This document shows, piece after piece, positions 26,123-35,818 of a DNA stretch of 64,000 nucleotides. The notes under the pieces are model-generated. The model made no database searches and was not told the DNA's origin. It worked only from the letters and a program-made list of their open reading frames with translations. The position numbers and the translations under genes are program-made. Where the stretch lies: contig NZ_LVJI01000030.1 of assembly GCF_001637225.1 (NCBI RefSeq), positions 62,001 through 126,000 of the forward strand, written 5' to 3'. Within the stretch, counting starts at the first letter, position 1. Each line of letters starts with the position of its first letter. The DNA comes from Paenibacillus antarcticus (GTDB taxonomy: Bacteria; Bacillota; Bacilli; Paenibacillales; Paenibacillaceae).

Positions 26123-26665
26123 ATGGGAATTGTAGTTCTTTACGGAAGTTCTCGAAGAGACGGAAATTCAGACACGCTGGCAGATTTATTGGTCGAGGGA
26201 TTAGATGTGGATCGAATATATTTGTCGGACTATAATCTTCAACCCATAGTAGACTATCGTCATACTGAAGCTGGAGCATACCCAGACGATGATTACCATG
26301 AACTAATTGACAGAGTATTGGAGCAGGATACGATTGTGTTTGCGACACCGATCTACTGGTATGGCATATCAGGCGTTTTGAAAACCTTTGTTGATCGTTG
26401 GTCTCAATCATTACGTGAAAATAGGGAACATTTCTTAGCCGAAATGTCTGCGAAAAAAGCATATGTCATCGCTATTGGGGATGATGAACCACATGTGAAA
26501 GGACTACCTCTTATCCAACAATTCCAATATATTTTCGATTTCACACGTACTCAATTTGACGGTTATATTATCGGTGAGGGAAATAAACCGGGTTCGATTC
26601 TGGAGGATGCAGCTGCTCTTACTCGTGTGGAAGAACTAAGGCGCAGATTCACGATTAAGGACTGA
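26123..26665 (+). CDS. NAD(P)H-dependent FMN reductase / flavodoxin-fold oxidoreductase
   Basis: The 180-residue flavodoxin-like protein has the FMN phosphate loop GSSRRDGNSDTLADLL at the N-terminus and the isoalloxazine-contacting FATPIYWYGISGVLKTFVDRWS near residue 75. The family reduces FMN, quinones or small metabolites with NAD(P)H. It is the last gene of the operon, 15 bases after the ligase, with AAGGAGG upstream, and a strong terminator follows. It may carry out a late redox step on the product or supply reduced flavin. It could also be an unrelated passenger. Confidence 0.85.
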   Translation: MGIVVLYGSSRRDGNSDTLADLLVEGLDVDRIYLSDYNLQPIVDYRHTEAGAYPDDDYHELIDRVLEQDTIVFATPIYWYGISGVLKTFVDRWSQSLRENREHFLAEMSAKKAYVIAIGDDEPHVKGLPLIQQFQYIFDFTRTQFDGYIIGEGNKPGSILEDAAALTRVEELRRRFTIKD

Positions 26666-26682
26666 TCATAGTTGTTGTTATT

Positions 26683-26718
26683 AAATAATCCACCAAGGAT
26701 GTACTTGGTGGATTATTT
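26683..26718 (+). terminator. Terminator ending the carrier-protein operon
   Basis: A perfect 15-base-pair stem (AAATAATCCACCAAG with CTTGGTGGATTATTT) closes a 6-base loop, with A-rich and T-rich flanks inside the stem. It ends the ten-gene unit. Confidence 0.85.
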
Positions 26719-27028
26719 GTGTTTGAATTTACGACTTAGTCATCGGTATACATCAATATGGATATAATCTATCAGTTTAGGCGTAAGGCCGAGTATGTTA
26801 TAGTATATAGTAGCGGTAGGAGTCGATTTTATTGTAACTTCATGGAAATGTACCTCGCATATTGGTATTATTGGTCGTTAGGATACTTCCATTTTACTAT
26901 TTAATGCCTCGGTGCATTTTTGTTTTTTCTATATAAATAGCAGGAAGTAGTTTGGATAGTTCAAGAGACCCTTGTCCCATCCGCTGAAGTGAATACGAAG
27001 AGGCTATTTCAAATAAAGGAGGCATCCC
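26719..27028. other. Gene-free stretch before addB
   Basis: No credible gene is seen here. A TATAAT at 26763-26768 lacks a recognisable -35 box. The stretch probably holds the addBA promoter, but I cannot place it. Confidence 0.4.
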
Positions 27029-30000
27029 ATGTCGGTTCATTTTCTTTTAGGACGTTCGGGAAGCGGTAAGACCACAAGTATCATGCAAGATATCTCTACA
27101 CGACTGAGCAGAGAACCTCAAGGTAAACCTATGATTCTTCTCGTGCCTGAACAGGGCTCTTTTCAAGCTGAACACGAATTGGTTACATCAGGTCCTATCA
27201 ACGGAATTGCGCGGGCACAGGTGCTTAGCTTCCAACGTCTAGCTTATCGGGTCATGCAAGAGACAGGTGGATCGGCACGTGTAGGCATTAGTGAAGAAGG
27301 AAAAAGAATGCTGCTCTACAAAATCATCCAAAGGCGTAAAGATGAATTGAAGCTATTTGGTCCATCAGGTGATCAAATGGGTTTCGTAGGTCGTCTTAGC
27401 AAACTCTACACGGAGATGAAACGCTATTGTATTGATGCTAATCATGTAGGGGAACAGATATCACGGATGCACGTAAACGGATCGGGCACGCCAATTTTAC
27501 GAGATAAACTAGGAGATATTCTAACGCTCTATCGTGATTTCGAGCAAGAATTATCTCCTTTATATATGGATAATGAAGATCATTTAATGACGCTAGCAGA
27601 AGCTATTCCGAATTCTTCTTATATAAAAGATGCAGACATCTGGATTGATGGTTTTCATGGGTTCACACCACAAGAATTTATGGTGTTACAGCAAATGATC
27701 TCGTGTGCTTCTTCTGTAACGATAGCACTTACGCTTGATAAGGCCTTTGCCCCAGGGATGTTACCTCATGAACTGGATCTATTTCATCCATCAGCAACCA
27801 CCTATGTGAAGTTAAAAGGAATGGTTACGGAACTAGGTGTGGACTCAACAGATACCCTACTAGGACCGGATATTCTTCCAAGATTCAAAGAAAGTCCAGA
27901 ACTTGCTCATATGGAACAAGGGTACGATCGTCGTATTCCTTGGCGTGGTGAATCAGTAGATCATGAGAATATGGATCAACATGGCATCTCTATTCATGTA
28001 GCAGTAAACCGTCGTGCAGAAGTGGAGGGGGCACTGCGTGAAATGCTTCGACTCGTTCGTGAGGAAGGGGCTAGATTTAGAGATATCGCTATCTTTGTAA
28101 GGCAAATAGGAGATTATGAACCTATCTTAGGTCCGCTTTGTCGCGACTATGGCGTTCCGTTCTTTCTCGATCAGAAGCGGAGCGAACTTCATCATCCTTT
28201 GGTAGAGTTTATTCGCTCTTCTCTAGATATTGTGAATCGGCGATGGAGATACGAAGATGTGTTTCGTTGTATCAAGACAGATTTACTGCTCCCATTAGAT
28301 GGTTCTCTAGATCGTACGGATATGGATCGGCTAGAAAATTACGTATTAGCGTGCGGAATTCAGGGATACCGCTGGACAGATGAACGCCCATGGAGAGCGA
28401 CACCGAGTCTTTCACTTGAAAATGACGGCATAGATCGGCAGAAGAACGGTGAGCAGTTACTTGAATTGATGGAACGCTGTCGTGCAGCGGTTAGTGGACC
28501 ATTGTTTTCTTTTGAGAAAAGATTAAAGGCAGGGAAGACCGCTCGTGATTTAAGTACTGCGGTATATCTTCTGTTGGAGGATGCGGGTGTTCCACAGAAA
28601 CTAGATGCTATGAGCCATGAAGCTTTAGAATCTGGTCAACCAGAAGCAGCACGAGAACACCGTCAATTATGGGGTGCTATTCTAGATTTACTTGATCAAA
28701 TTGTGGAGTTAATGGGTGAAGAGAATATCAGTGTTGAACTGTTTACAGGGATACTAGAAACAGGACTAACGGAAATGAAGTTGTCTTTAGTGCCACCATC
28801 CATCGATCAAATATTAATTGGAAACATGGACCGTACACGTACAAGTGGTGTGAAATATACGTTTCTATTAGGGTTCAATGATGGCGTTGTTCCTGCTGTT
28901 ATCCAGGAAGATGGTGTATTGACGGAAACTGAACGTATGTTATTAACCGATACAGGGATGGAGCTTGCTCCAAGTATCTCGCGGAAGTTGTTAGACGAAA
29001 GATTTCTTATTTACAATGCGTTAACTTCAGCGAGTAAACATGTGTGGATTTCTTATGCGTCAGCGGATGAAGAAGGCAAAGTACTCTTACCTTCAGAAGT
29101 GATTCGACATGTAAAGAAAATGTATCCATTGTGCAAGGAACAACCACTATTAGGACAACCACAACGAGAGCAATCACTCAAAGAACAACAAGATTATGTA
29201 ACCAATCCGCAAGTGACGTTAAGTCATTTAATTGTACAGCTACGTAAATGGAAGAATGGCGCTGATATTCCTGACTTTTGGTGGGGAATTTACAATTGGT
29301 ATTTACAACAAGCGGAGTGGCGTGAGCCTCTGTCTATGCTGCTACGATCATTGTTCTATGTCAATGAGACATTACCGTTGGAAGCTGATACGAGTCGTAG
29401 GTTGTATGGCTCTAAGGTAAGAACTAGTGTGTCGCGGATGGAGAAATTTGTTGCTTGTCCATTCTCGCACTTTGCTTCGCATGGCCTTAAGCTGAAGGAA
29501 CGCCAGATGTATCGCTTAAAGGCGCCTGATATTGGTCAATTATTCCACTCAGCGTTAAGTGATATGGCTACACAATTTCAGAATCGAAGTATTAGTTGGG
29601 GAAGCTTAACGGCTGATGAATGCCGGCAGGAAGCAAGCATCGCAGTGGATCGCTTAACACCACTTTTACAAGGAGAAATCTTACTTAGTTCCAAACGATA
29701 TGCGTATATTTCAAGGAAATTAAAGAATATTGTCGGAAGAGCCTCCATCATTCTTGGTGAACATGCAAGACGAGGAAACTTTGAGCCTATTGGATTAGAG
29801 CTTGATTTTGGTCCAGGGAAGACGTTACCTCCTTTAATCTTTCCACTACCGAATGGTTCAGTCATGGAAGTTATAGGTCGAATTGACCGTGTAGATATGG
29901 CGCAGGGAGCACAAGGGATGATGTTGAGGGTTATTGACTATAAATCCAGTCAGAACGATCTTAAGCTACATGAGGTGTATTACGGATTATCGCTTCAATT

Positions 30001-30553
30001 ATTAACCTATTTGGATGTGTTGTTAACGTATTCGGAGGAGTGGTTGGGAGCGGCAGCGATGCCGGCTGGTACGCTATATTTCCATGTACATGATCCATTG
30101 TTGCAATCTGCGAATGGGATGAATGCTGAGCAAGCTGCGGATGAATTGCTCAAACGGTTCAAAATGAAGGGGCTTCTGCTATCCAATCGGGATGTAATTG
30201 CACAGATGGATACGTCTTTAGATAAAGGGCATTCAGCTATACTGCCAGTTGCTGTAAAGTCCGATGGAAGTTTCTACAGTAGTGCAGCTGTGGCGACATC
30301 GGAGCAATGGGATAGTCTATTATCCTCGGTTCGGAGCAATATTGTGAATATAGGAACACGGATTACGGAAGGTGATGTCAAGATTGAACCTTATCGGATT
30401 CAGCATGAGACAGCCTGTACGTTCTGTTCCTATAAGCCAGTCTGTCATTTCGATGAAAATGTTGAGGGTAACCATTATCATATCATGGGCAAACCGAACA
30501 AATCACAAGTATGGGACATGCTGTCAAAGACTCAAGGAGGAGATACACCGTGA
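27029..30553 (+). CDS. addB: Helicase-exonuclease AddAB, subunit AddB
   Basis: AddB is the partner of AddA in the enzyme that resects double-strand breaks and recognises Chi. The 1174-residue protein starts with a Walker A motif GRSGSGKTT (residues 8-16) and ends with a RecB-type nuclease domain (VIGRIDRVD, LRVIDYKSSQ). The four cysteines of its iron-sulfur cluster are in VACPFSHFA (about residue 810) and CTFCSYKPVC (about 1130-1139). Length and cysteine pattern fit Firmicute AddB. AAAGGAGG precedes ATG 27029. addA overlaps its stop by 4 bases. Confidence 0.96.
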   Translation: MSVHFLLGRSGSGKTTSIMQDISTRLSREPQGKPMILLVPEQGSFQAEHELVTSGPINGIARAQVLSFQRLAYRVMQETGGSARVGISEEGKRMLLYKIIQRRKDELKLFGPSGDQMGFVGRLSKLYTEMKRYCIDANHVGEQISRMHVNGSGTPILRDKLGDILTLYRDFEQELSPLYMDNEDHLMTLAEAIPNSSYIKDADIWIDGFHGFTPQEFMVLQQMISCASSVTIALTLDKAFAPGMLPHELDLFHPSATTYVKLKGMVTELGVDSTDTLLGPDILPRFKESPELAHMEQGYDRRIPWRGESVDHENMDQHGISIHVAVNRRAEVEGALREMLRLVREEGARFRDIAIFVRQIGDYEPILGPLCRDYGVPFFLDQKRSELHHPLVEFIRSSLDIVNRRWRYEDVFRCIKTDLLLPLDGSLDRTDMDRLENYVLACGIQGYRWTDERPWRATPSLSLENDGIDRQKNGEQLLELMERCRAAVSGPLFSFEKRLKAGKTARDLSTAVYLLLEDAGVPQKLDAMSHEALESGQPEAAREHRQLWGAILDLLDQIVELMGEENISVELFTGILETGLTEMKLSLVPPSIDQILIGNMDRTRTSGVKYTFLLGFNDGVVPAVIQEDGVLTETERMLLTDTGMELAPSISRKLLDERFLIYNALTSASKHVWISYASADEEGKVLLPSEVIRHVKKMYPLCKEQPLLGQPQREQSLKEQQDYVTNPQVTLSHLIVQLRKWKNGADIPDFWWGIYNWYLQQAEWREPLSMLLRSLFYVNETLPLEADTSRRLYGSKVRTSVSRMEKFVACPFSHFASHGLKLKERQMYRLKAPDIGQLFHSALSDMATQFQNRSISWGSLTADECRQEASIAVDRLTPLLQGEILLSSKRYAYISRKLKNIVGRASIILGEHARRGNFEPIGLELDFGPGKTLPPLIFPLPNGSVMEVIGRIDRVDMAQGAQGMMLRVIDYKSSQNDLKLHEVYYGLSLQLLTYLDVLLTYSEEWLGAAAMPAGTLYFHVHDPLLQSANGMNAEQAADELLKRFKMKGLLLSNRDVIAQMDTSLDKGHSAILPVAVKSDGSFYSSAAVATSEQWDSLLSSVRSNIVNIGTRITEGDVKIEPYRIQHETACTFCSYKPVCHFDENVEGNHYHIMGKPNKSQVWDMLSKTQGGDTP

Positions 30554-33500
30554 TTGAAATGGCTAAGCCGGAAGGTAGTATGTGGAGTGACGATCAGTGG
30601 AAGGCGATTTCGCTTAGCGGTGATCATATTCTTGTGGCTGCAGCAGCAGGTTCAGGAAAAACAGCTGTATTGGTTGAAAGAATCATACGTAAAATTATGA
30701 ATGAGGAACAAGGGTTTAGTGTAGATAAATTACTCGTCGCGACATTTACGAAGGCAGCAGCGGCTGAAATGCGCCAGCGAATTCGTGAGGCATTGGATAA
30801 GGAATTAGAGAAGGAGCCAGATAATGCACACTTACGTCGACAGCTTGCATTATTAGGTAAAGCATCGATTACAACACTTCATTCATTTTGTATGGAAGTG
30901 ATTCGTCGTTACTATCAGTGGATTCCTTTAGATCCGGGCTTTCGTATCCTGAATGAGAATGAAGCGGAATTGCTACGACAAGAAATTCTGGAGGAATTAT
31001 TTGAAGAGAAGTACGGCGAGGCAGAAGACGGAGGAATCTTTCTACGTCTTGCTGATTGGTTCAGTGGTGAACGTAGTGACGATGCGCTGTATCTCCTTGT
31101 GCAGAAACTGTATGACTTCTCGCGTAGCCACTCTTGGCCAGACGAGTGGTTACGTCAAATGGCATCAAATTTCTCCGTTTCTGATCCGTCCGAGCTAGAT
31201 GATAGTCCTTGGGTGAAGAGTATTGTCAAGGATGCTAAGTTGTCTATGGCTGGTGCAGCGGGTTTATTACATCAGGCCATTTCAATAGCGATGTTACCTG
31301 GGGGACCCTCACCGTATGTAGATAATTTAAGAGATGATTTGGAAATGGTCGAATCCCTTAAAGAATGTCTTGAGGACTTCCCTTGGAATGCTCTTTATGA
31401 TGCTTTCCAAACGATCTCATTCGGTAAATTGAAAAGTTGTCGCAAAGATGAGACAGATCCTGATTTACAAGAACGTGTTAAGGAATTGCGAGATAGTGTG
31501 AAAAAAATATTGAATGATCTTAAAAGCTCATTGTTCGGTCGATCTGCAGAGACGTTCATGTCAGAACTTCATGAGGTTGCTCCAGTGATGGCGGAGCTAT
31601 CTGAGGTTATCATTGCCTTCAGTCAGCGTTATCAAGAACAGAAACGGGCTAGAGGGCTCGTGGACTTCAGTGATCTAGAGCATTACTGCTTGCAGATTCT
31701 GCGACATCCTGATTCGTCTGTCGATCAACTCCTTCCATCTGATGCTGCTATTGAATATAGAAAGCACTTTGACGAGGTGCTACTGGATGAATATCAAGAT
31801 ACCAACAGTGTACAGGAGGATATCGTAAATCTGATTTCTAGAGATCAGCCAGGGAATCGGTTTATGGTAGGGGATGTCAAACAAAGTATATATCGATTTC
31901 GTCTTGCAGACCCTGGACTTTTTCTGGACAAGTACGGCAGATATGGCTTAGAGGGTGAAGAAGGAATCGTTATTGACCTTGCTCGGAATTTTCGCAGTAG
32001 ACATCAAGTATTGGATGCGGTAAATGTACTATTCCGACAAATGATGGATGAGACTGTAGCAGAAATCACCTACAATGAGCGGGCAGAATTAGTATATGGC
32101 GCATCATTTCCTGGTGCGCAAGAAGGTGAGATTGATTCGACGTATACCCCAGAACTACTATTAATTGATCGTGGTAATGGCGGTAAATCAGGCGAAGTCG
32201 AGGTGTCTGAGGGAGAAGAGAACACCCTTTTACAAGAAGGTGAGTGGGTGGAGATGGAGACTGCTCAACTAGAGGCACGAGCCATTGCAGCTAAGATAAA
32301 AGAAATGACAGGGGAAACTGGAGATCCTATGCTCATTTACGATAAGTCCTTAAAAGTAATGCGTCCTGTCGCTTATGGTGATATCGTTATTCTTCTTCGA
32401 TCTGCTTATATTTGGGGACCTCTGATTATGGAAGAATTACGACAACAAGGTATTTCTGCTGATGGAGAACAGAATCAAGGTTATTTCGAGGCAACAGAAG
32501 TTGCGATTATGTTGTCTCTACTGCAAGTGATAGATAATCCTCAACAGGATATTCCACTAGCGAGCGTTCTACGATCACCTATTGTTGGACTAACGGAGGA
32601 AGAATTAGCTCAGATTCGCGTGTGCGCTAATGGTCCTTTCTATGAAGCTGTAATTGCAGCTGCAGGCATGGAGAAAGATTTCGAAGGATATGTGCAGCTG
32701 GATACGCAAGAACCGATTCATAGCGTGCATAAAGAATTGGCTGCGACATTAGAAGAAGTTCCTATGATTATGAATGAAGCGCTAATTCTACCATCAGACA
32801 ATAACAAGACTACAGATATAAAGGGTATTTCTTCTGAGCTACGATATAAAATGCAAGAGTTTCTTAGGAAATTAGAAGAATGGCGACAAGAGGCGCGTCG
32901 AGGAAGCCTAGGAGACCTCATATGGCACATATATGGTGAGACTGGTTACATGGACTGGGTAGGTGGATTACCTGGAGGAGGGCAACGTCAGGGCAATCTG
33001 ACAGCTCTTTATGACAGAGCTGTTCAGTATGAACAGACGACATCATCGCGTGGATTATTCCGTTTCTTAACATTTATCGCAAGGCTCCGTGATCATGGTT
33101 CTGATCTAGGTAGTGCAGGAAGATCGGATAAGCAAGATAACGCAGTCAGAATAATGACGATTCATAAGAGTAAAGGGTTGGAATTTCCAGTTGTCTTCTT
33201 AGCGGGAATTGGAAAGACATTCAATCAACAGGATTTGAACTCACCCTTTCTCATGCATAAGGATTTGGGATTTGGACCGAAGTTCGTGGATCAAGAGATG
33301 CGGGTAAGTTATCCCACGTTGCCTAACCTTGCGATACGCCGCAGATCGCAGCAAGAACTGCTTGCTGAGGAAATGCGGGTGCTGTATGTAGGGTTAACAC
33401 GACCAAAAGAGAAGTTAATCCTTGTGGGTACGACTAAGGATCTTACTAAAAAAATATCATCATGGACGCAAGTTCAGAGTCACCAACCTTATATGCTTCC

Positions 33501-34602
33501 TGATTATGTGTTATCGAGGGGACGCAGTTATCTGGATTGGATTGGTCCAGCCCTGATTCGACATCCCGATGCAGAACTACTGAGAGGAATTGGGGGCGTA
33601 GCGGGACCAACTTCTCAGGTATTGAATGATGTTCCTTCATCATGGATGGTGTCGGTTCTTTCGGCGGATGAACTTTCACAAGGCTTAATCGCGGGTACGG
33701 ATGGAGATCAAGAGGTTTCTCAGAATCGTGAACTAAAGTTACAAGCCATGTTGAATAGAGAAGCCATACCGTTGTCAGCAGTGGAGAGTAGTGAGGTAAC
33801 AGCTGCTGCTGATTTAGTGAATATAGAGAATAAGCTTGGATGGAAGTATCCATATGCTATAGCTACGACACTCTCCGCTAAAACGTCCGTAACTGAGATG
33901 AAGAAGTTGCTCTCCTTACAGGAGCTTCCATCTTTGGATTGGATAGAAGAGAAGAAAGTTCAACATCAAGAAGAATCTACCTTGCAGCTTAGACGTCCTA
34001 AATTTATGGAAGAGAAAAGCATGAGCCCAACAGAGCGAGGAACGGTGTACCATACGCTTATGCAACATATTCCACTTCGTGGAGAACCCGTGAATACTAC
34101 AGTAGTTCAAGAAACCCTTAATCGACTTGTTGAATTACAGATCGTGACGAAAGAGCAAGGCGACATGATCAACTTGGATCAAGTGGTAGCTATGTATGAT
34201 ACCGAGATGGGAACGAGATTACTTGCTGCCACATGGATTGAGCGAGAATTACCTTTTAGTTATGCGCTCTCGGCAACAGAAGCTCATCAAGGACTGAATT
34301 TTGTGAAGATTCTATCGCAATCTGATGAACAGGAATCATTAATGACTGCAAGAGAGTTGGATCATGAGACAGTGTTAATTCAAGGGGTTGTGGATTGTAT
34401 TTTCAGAGTAGATGGGAAGTTAGTTCTCCTGGATTACAAGACGGATCGTGTGCTGGAACAACGTGGTGGAGTTGAGGCTCTAGTAGAACAATACCGTTTC
34501 CAATTAGAGCTCTATGGTAAAGCATTAGAAGATATCATGGGTGAGCCTGTAAGTGAGAAGTGGTTGTACTTCTTCGATGGATCACATTTGATTCAGATAT
34601 AA
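30550..34602 (+). CDS. addA: Helicase-exonuclease AddAB, subunit AddA
   Basis: AddA is the helicase and second nuclease of AddAB. The 1350-residue UvrD/RecB-like protein has the N-terminal SDDQWKAI Q-motif and Walker A AAAGSGKTAVLVERI. Other helicase motifs are LLVATFTKAAAAEMRQRI, LLDEYQDTNSVQ (Walker B, about residue 413) and VRIMTIHKSKGLEFPVVF. The C-terminal nuclease motif is LVLLDYKTDR near residue 1295. It is somewhat longer than the B. subtilis protein, consistent with variable loops. The start is GTG 30550, 9 bases after AGGAGG, overlapping the addB stop as GTGA; ATG 30559 is a possible alternative. Confidence 0.96.
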   Translation: MIEMAKPEGSMWSDDQWKAISLSGDHILVAAAAGSGKTAVLVERIIRKIMNEEQGFSVDKLLVATFTKAAAAEMRQRIREALDKELEKEPDNAHLRRQLALLGKASITTLHSFCMEVIRRYYQWIPLDPGFRILNENEAELLRQEILEELFEEKYGEAEDGGIFLRLADWFSGERSDDALYLLVQKLYDFSRSHSWPDEWLRQMASNFSVSDPSELDDSPWVKSIVKDAKLSMAGAAGLLHQAISIAMLPGGPSPYVDNLRDDLEMVESLKECLEDFPWNALYDAFQTISFGKLKSCRKDETDPDLQERVKELRDSVKKILNDLKSSLFGRSAETFMSELHEVAPVMAELSEVIIAFSQRYQEQKRARGLVDFSDLEHYCLQILRHPDSSVDQLLPSDAAIEYRKHFDEVLLDEYQDTNSVQEDIVNLISRDQPGNRFMVGDVKQSIYRFRLADPGLFLDKYGRYGLEGEEGIVIDLARNFRSRHQVLDAVNVLFRQMMDETVAEITYNERAELVYGASFPGAQEGEIDSTYTPELLLIDRGNGGKSGEVEVSEGEENTLLQEGEWVEMETAQLEARAIAAKIKEMTGETGDPMLIYDKSLKVMRPVAYGDIVILLRSAYIWGPLIMEELRQQGISADGEQNQGYFEATEVAIMLSLLQVIDNPQQDIPLASVLRSPIVGLTEEELAQIRVCANGPFYEAVIAAAGMEKDFEGYVQLDTQEPIHSVHKELAATLEEVPMIMNEALILPSDNNKTTDIKGISSELRYKMQEFLRKLEEWRQEARRGSLGDLIWHIYGETGYMDWVGGLPGGGQRQGNLTALYDRAVQYEQTTSSRGLFRFLTFIARLRDHGSDLGSAGRSDKQDNAVRIMTIHKSKGLEFPVVFLAGIGKTFNQQDLNSPFLMHKDLGFGPKFVDQEMRVSYPTLPNLAIRRRSQQELLAEEMRVLYVGLTRPKEKLILVGTTKDLTKKISSWTQVQSHQPYMLPDYVLSRGRSYLDWIGPALIRHPDAELLRGIGGVAGPTSQVLNDVPSSWMVSVLSADELSQGLIAGTDGDQEVSQNRELKLQAMLNREAIPLSAVESSEVTAAADLVNIENKLGWKYPYAIATTLSAKTSVTEMKKLLSLQELPSLDWIEEKKVQHQEESTLQLRRPKFMEEKSMSPTERGTVYHTLMQHIPLRGEPVNTTVVQETLNRLVELQIVTKEQGDMINLDQVVAMYDTEMGTRLLAATWIERELPFSYALSATEAHQGLNFVKILSQSDEQESLMTARELDHETVLIQGVVDCIFRVDGKLVLLDYKTDRVLEQRGGVEALVEQYRFQLELYGKALEDIMGEPVSEKWLYFFDGSHLIQI

Positions 34603-34636
34603 TTCGGGTAGGTAAGAGATTAGGGGGAGAAATCAA

Positions 34637-35818
34637 ATGCGAATATTGCATACAGGCGATTGGCATTTCGGACGGACATTGGAAGGGCGCAGTCGGTTGA
34701 AAGAGCAGGAGGACTTTGTTGATGAACTGGTACGTATGGCAGATGATCAACAGGCAGATCTCATATTAATGGCTGGGGATGTGTATGATTCTGTCAACCC
34801 TCCAGCTATGGCGGAACAACTATTCTATGAGGCTTGCGCAAGGTTAAGCGAGGGGGGAAGACCACTGGTAGTCATAGCGGGCAATCATGATCAGCCTGAG
34901 CGAGTGGCTTCAGTATCGCCCTTGGTGACTCGACAGGGTATTACGCTTGTTGGGCTTCCGGCGGCGGACGCTGTGACGATTCATACACCTCGTACAGGAG
35001 AAATTGCCAAGATTGCTGCACTCCCTTATCCATCGGAAGCCCGACTTAATGAATTGTTAGTATCCGAGGGAAATGAGGATGATCTGCGTCAAGCATACAG
35101 TGCTCGTGTCGGTAAATTAATGAGTATGTTGTCGCGTGAATTTACACCGAAGACGATCAATTTGGCGATGAGTCATATTTATGTGTTAGGTGGTGTGGAG
35201 ACAGATTCTGAGCGTCCTATTCAGGTTGGAGGTGCTTATACCGTCGATCCATCTGCTCTATCTATTGGTGCACAGTATACGGCCCTAGGACATCTCCACA
35301 GACCTCAGGCTGTAAAGGGGGAGGGTATGATTCGTTATAGTGGATCACCTCTGGCATACAGCTTCTCAGAAGCCGGACAAGCCAAGTCGGTTGCGATGTT
35401 GGATATATCACCTGGAGGACAGCCTGTTCTCGAAGAGCTATATCTATCTTGTGGGCGACCACTCGTTCGATGGAGAGCTAAGGGTGGTCTTGAAGAAGTC
35501 AACCGCTGGCTGGACGAGGGACTGGATGAGCGTGCATTTATTGATTTGGAAGTATCCTTGACTGAAGCGTTATCTCTTGCCGAAATTCAGAGACTACGTA
35601 AGAGCCGTGAAGGATTAATCCATATCCGTCCTATATATCCAGATATGGACGTGGTAGAGATGGAAATTGAGCGTTCGCGGATGCCTTTACATGAAATTTT
35701 CCGTAAATTCTATCAGCGACAGACGGGGGGAGCAGTACCCGATGATGGAATGGTACAATTGTTCCTTGAACTTGTTGAAGAGAACGGGACGCTTCAGGAA
35801 GAAGGGGATGCACAATGA
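34637..35818 (+). CDS. sbcD: Nuclease SbcCD subunit D (Mre11-like)
   Basis: SbcD is the Mn-dependent nuclease of SbcCD, which opens hairpins and cuts blocked DNA ends. The 393-residue protein carries the calcineurin-like phosphoesterase motifs: GDWHFGRTL (residues 7-15), AGDVYD, AGNHDQPERV, MSHIYVLGG and LGHLHRPQAV. A C-terminal capping domain follows. TAGGGGGAG lies upstream of ATG 34637. It follows addA by 34 bases and overlaps sbcC, so the four end-processing genes form one probable operon. Confidence 0.96.
   Translation: MRILHTGDWHFGRTLEGRSRLKEQEDFVDELVRMADDQQADLILMAGDVYDSVNPPAMAEQLFYEACARLSEGGRPLVVIAGNHDQPERVASVSPLVTRQGITLVGLPAADAVTIHTPRTGEIAKIAALPYPSEARLNELLVSEGNEDDLRQAYSARVGKLMSMLSREFTPKTINLAMSHIYVLGGVETDSERPIQVGGAYTVDPSALSIGAQYTALGHLHRPQAVKGEGMIRYSGSPLAYSFSEAGQAKSVAMLDISPGGQPVLEELYLSCGRPLVRWRAKGGLEEVNRWLDEGLDERAFIDLEVSLTEALSLAEIQRLRKSREGLIHIRPIYPDMDVVEMEIERSRMPLHEIFRKFYQRQTGGAVPDDGMVQLFLELVEENGTLQEEGDAQ

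Noticed and set aside
33446..33853. 135-codon minus-strand frame inside addA
   Set aside because: It is a shadow of addA codon use with no motif and no ribosome binding site.
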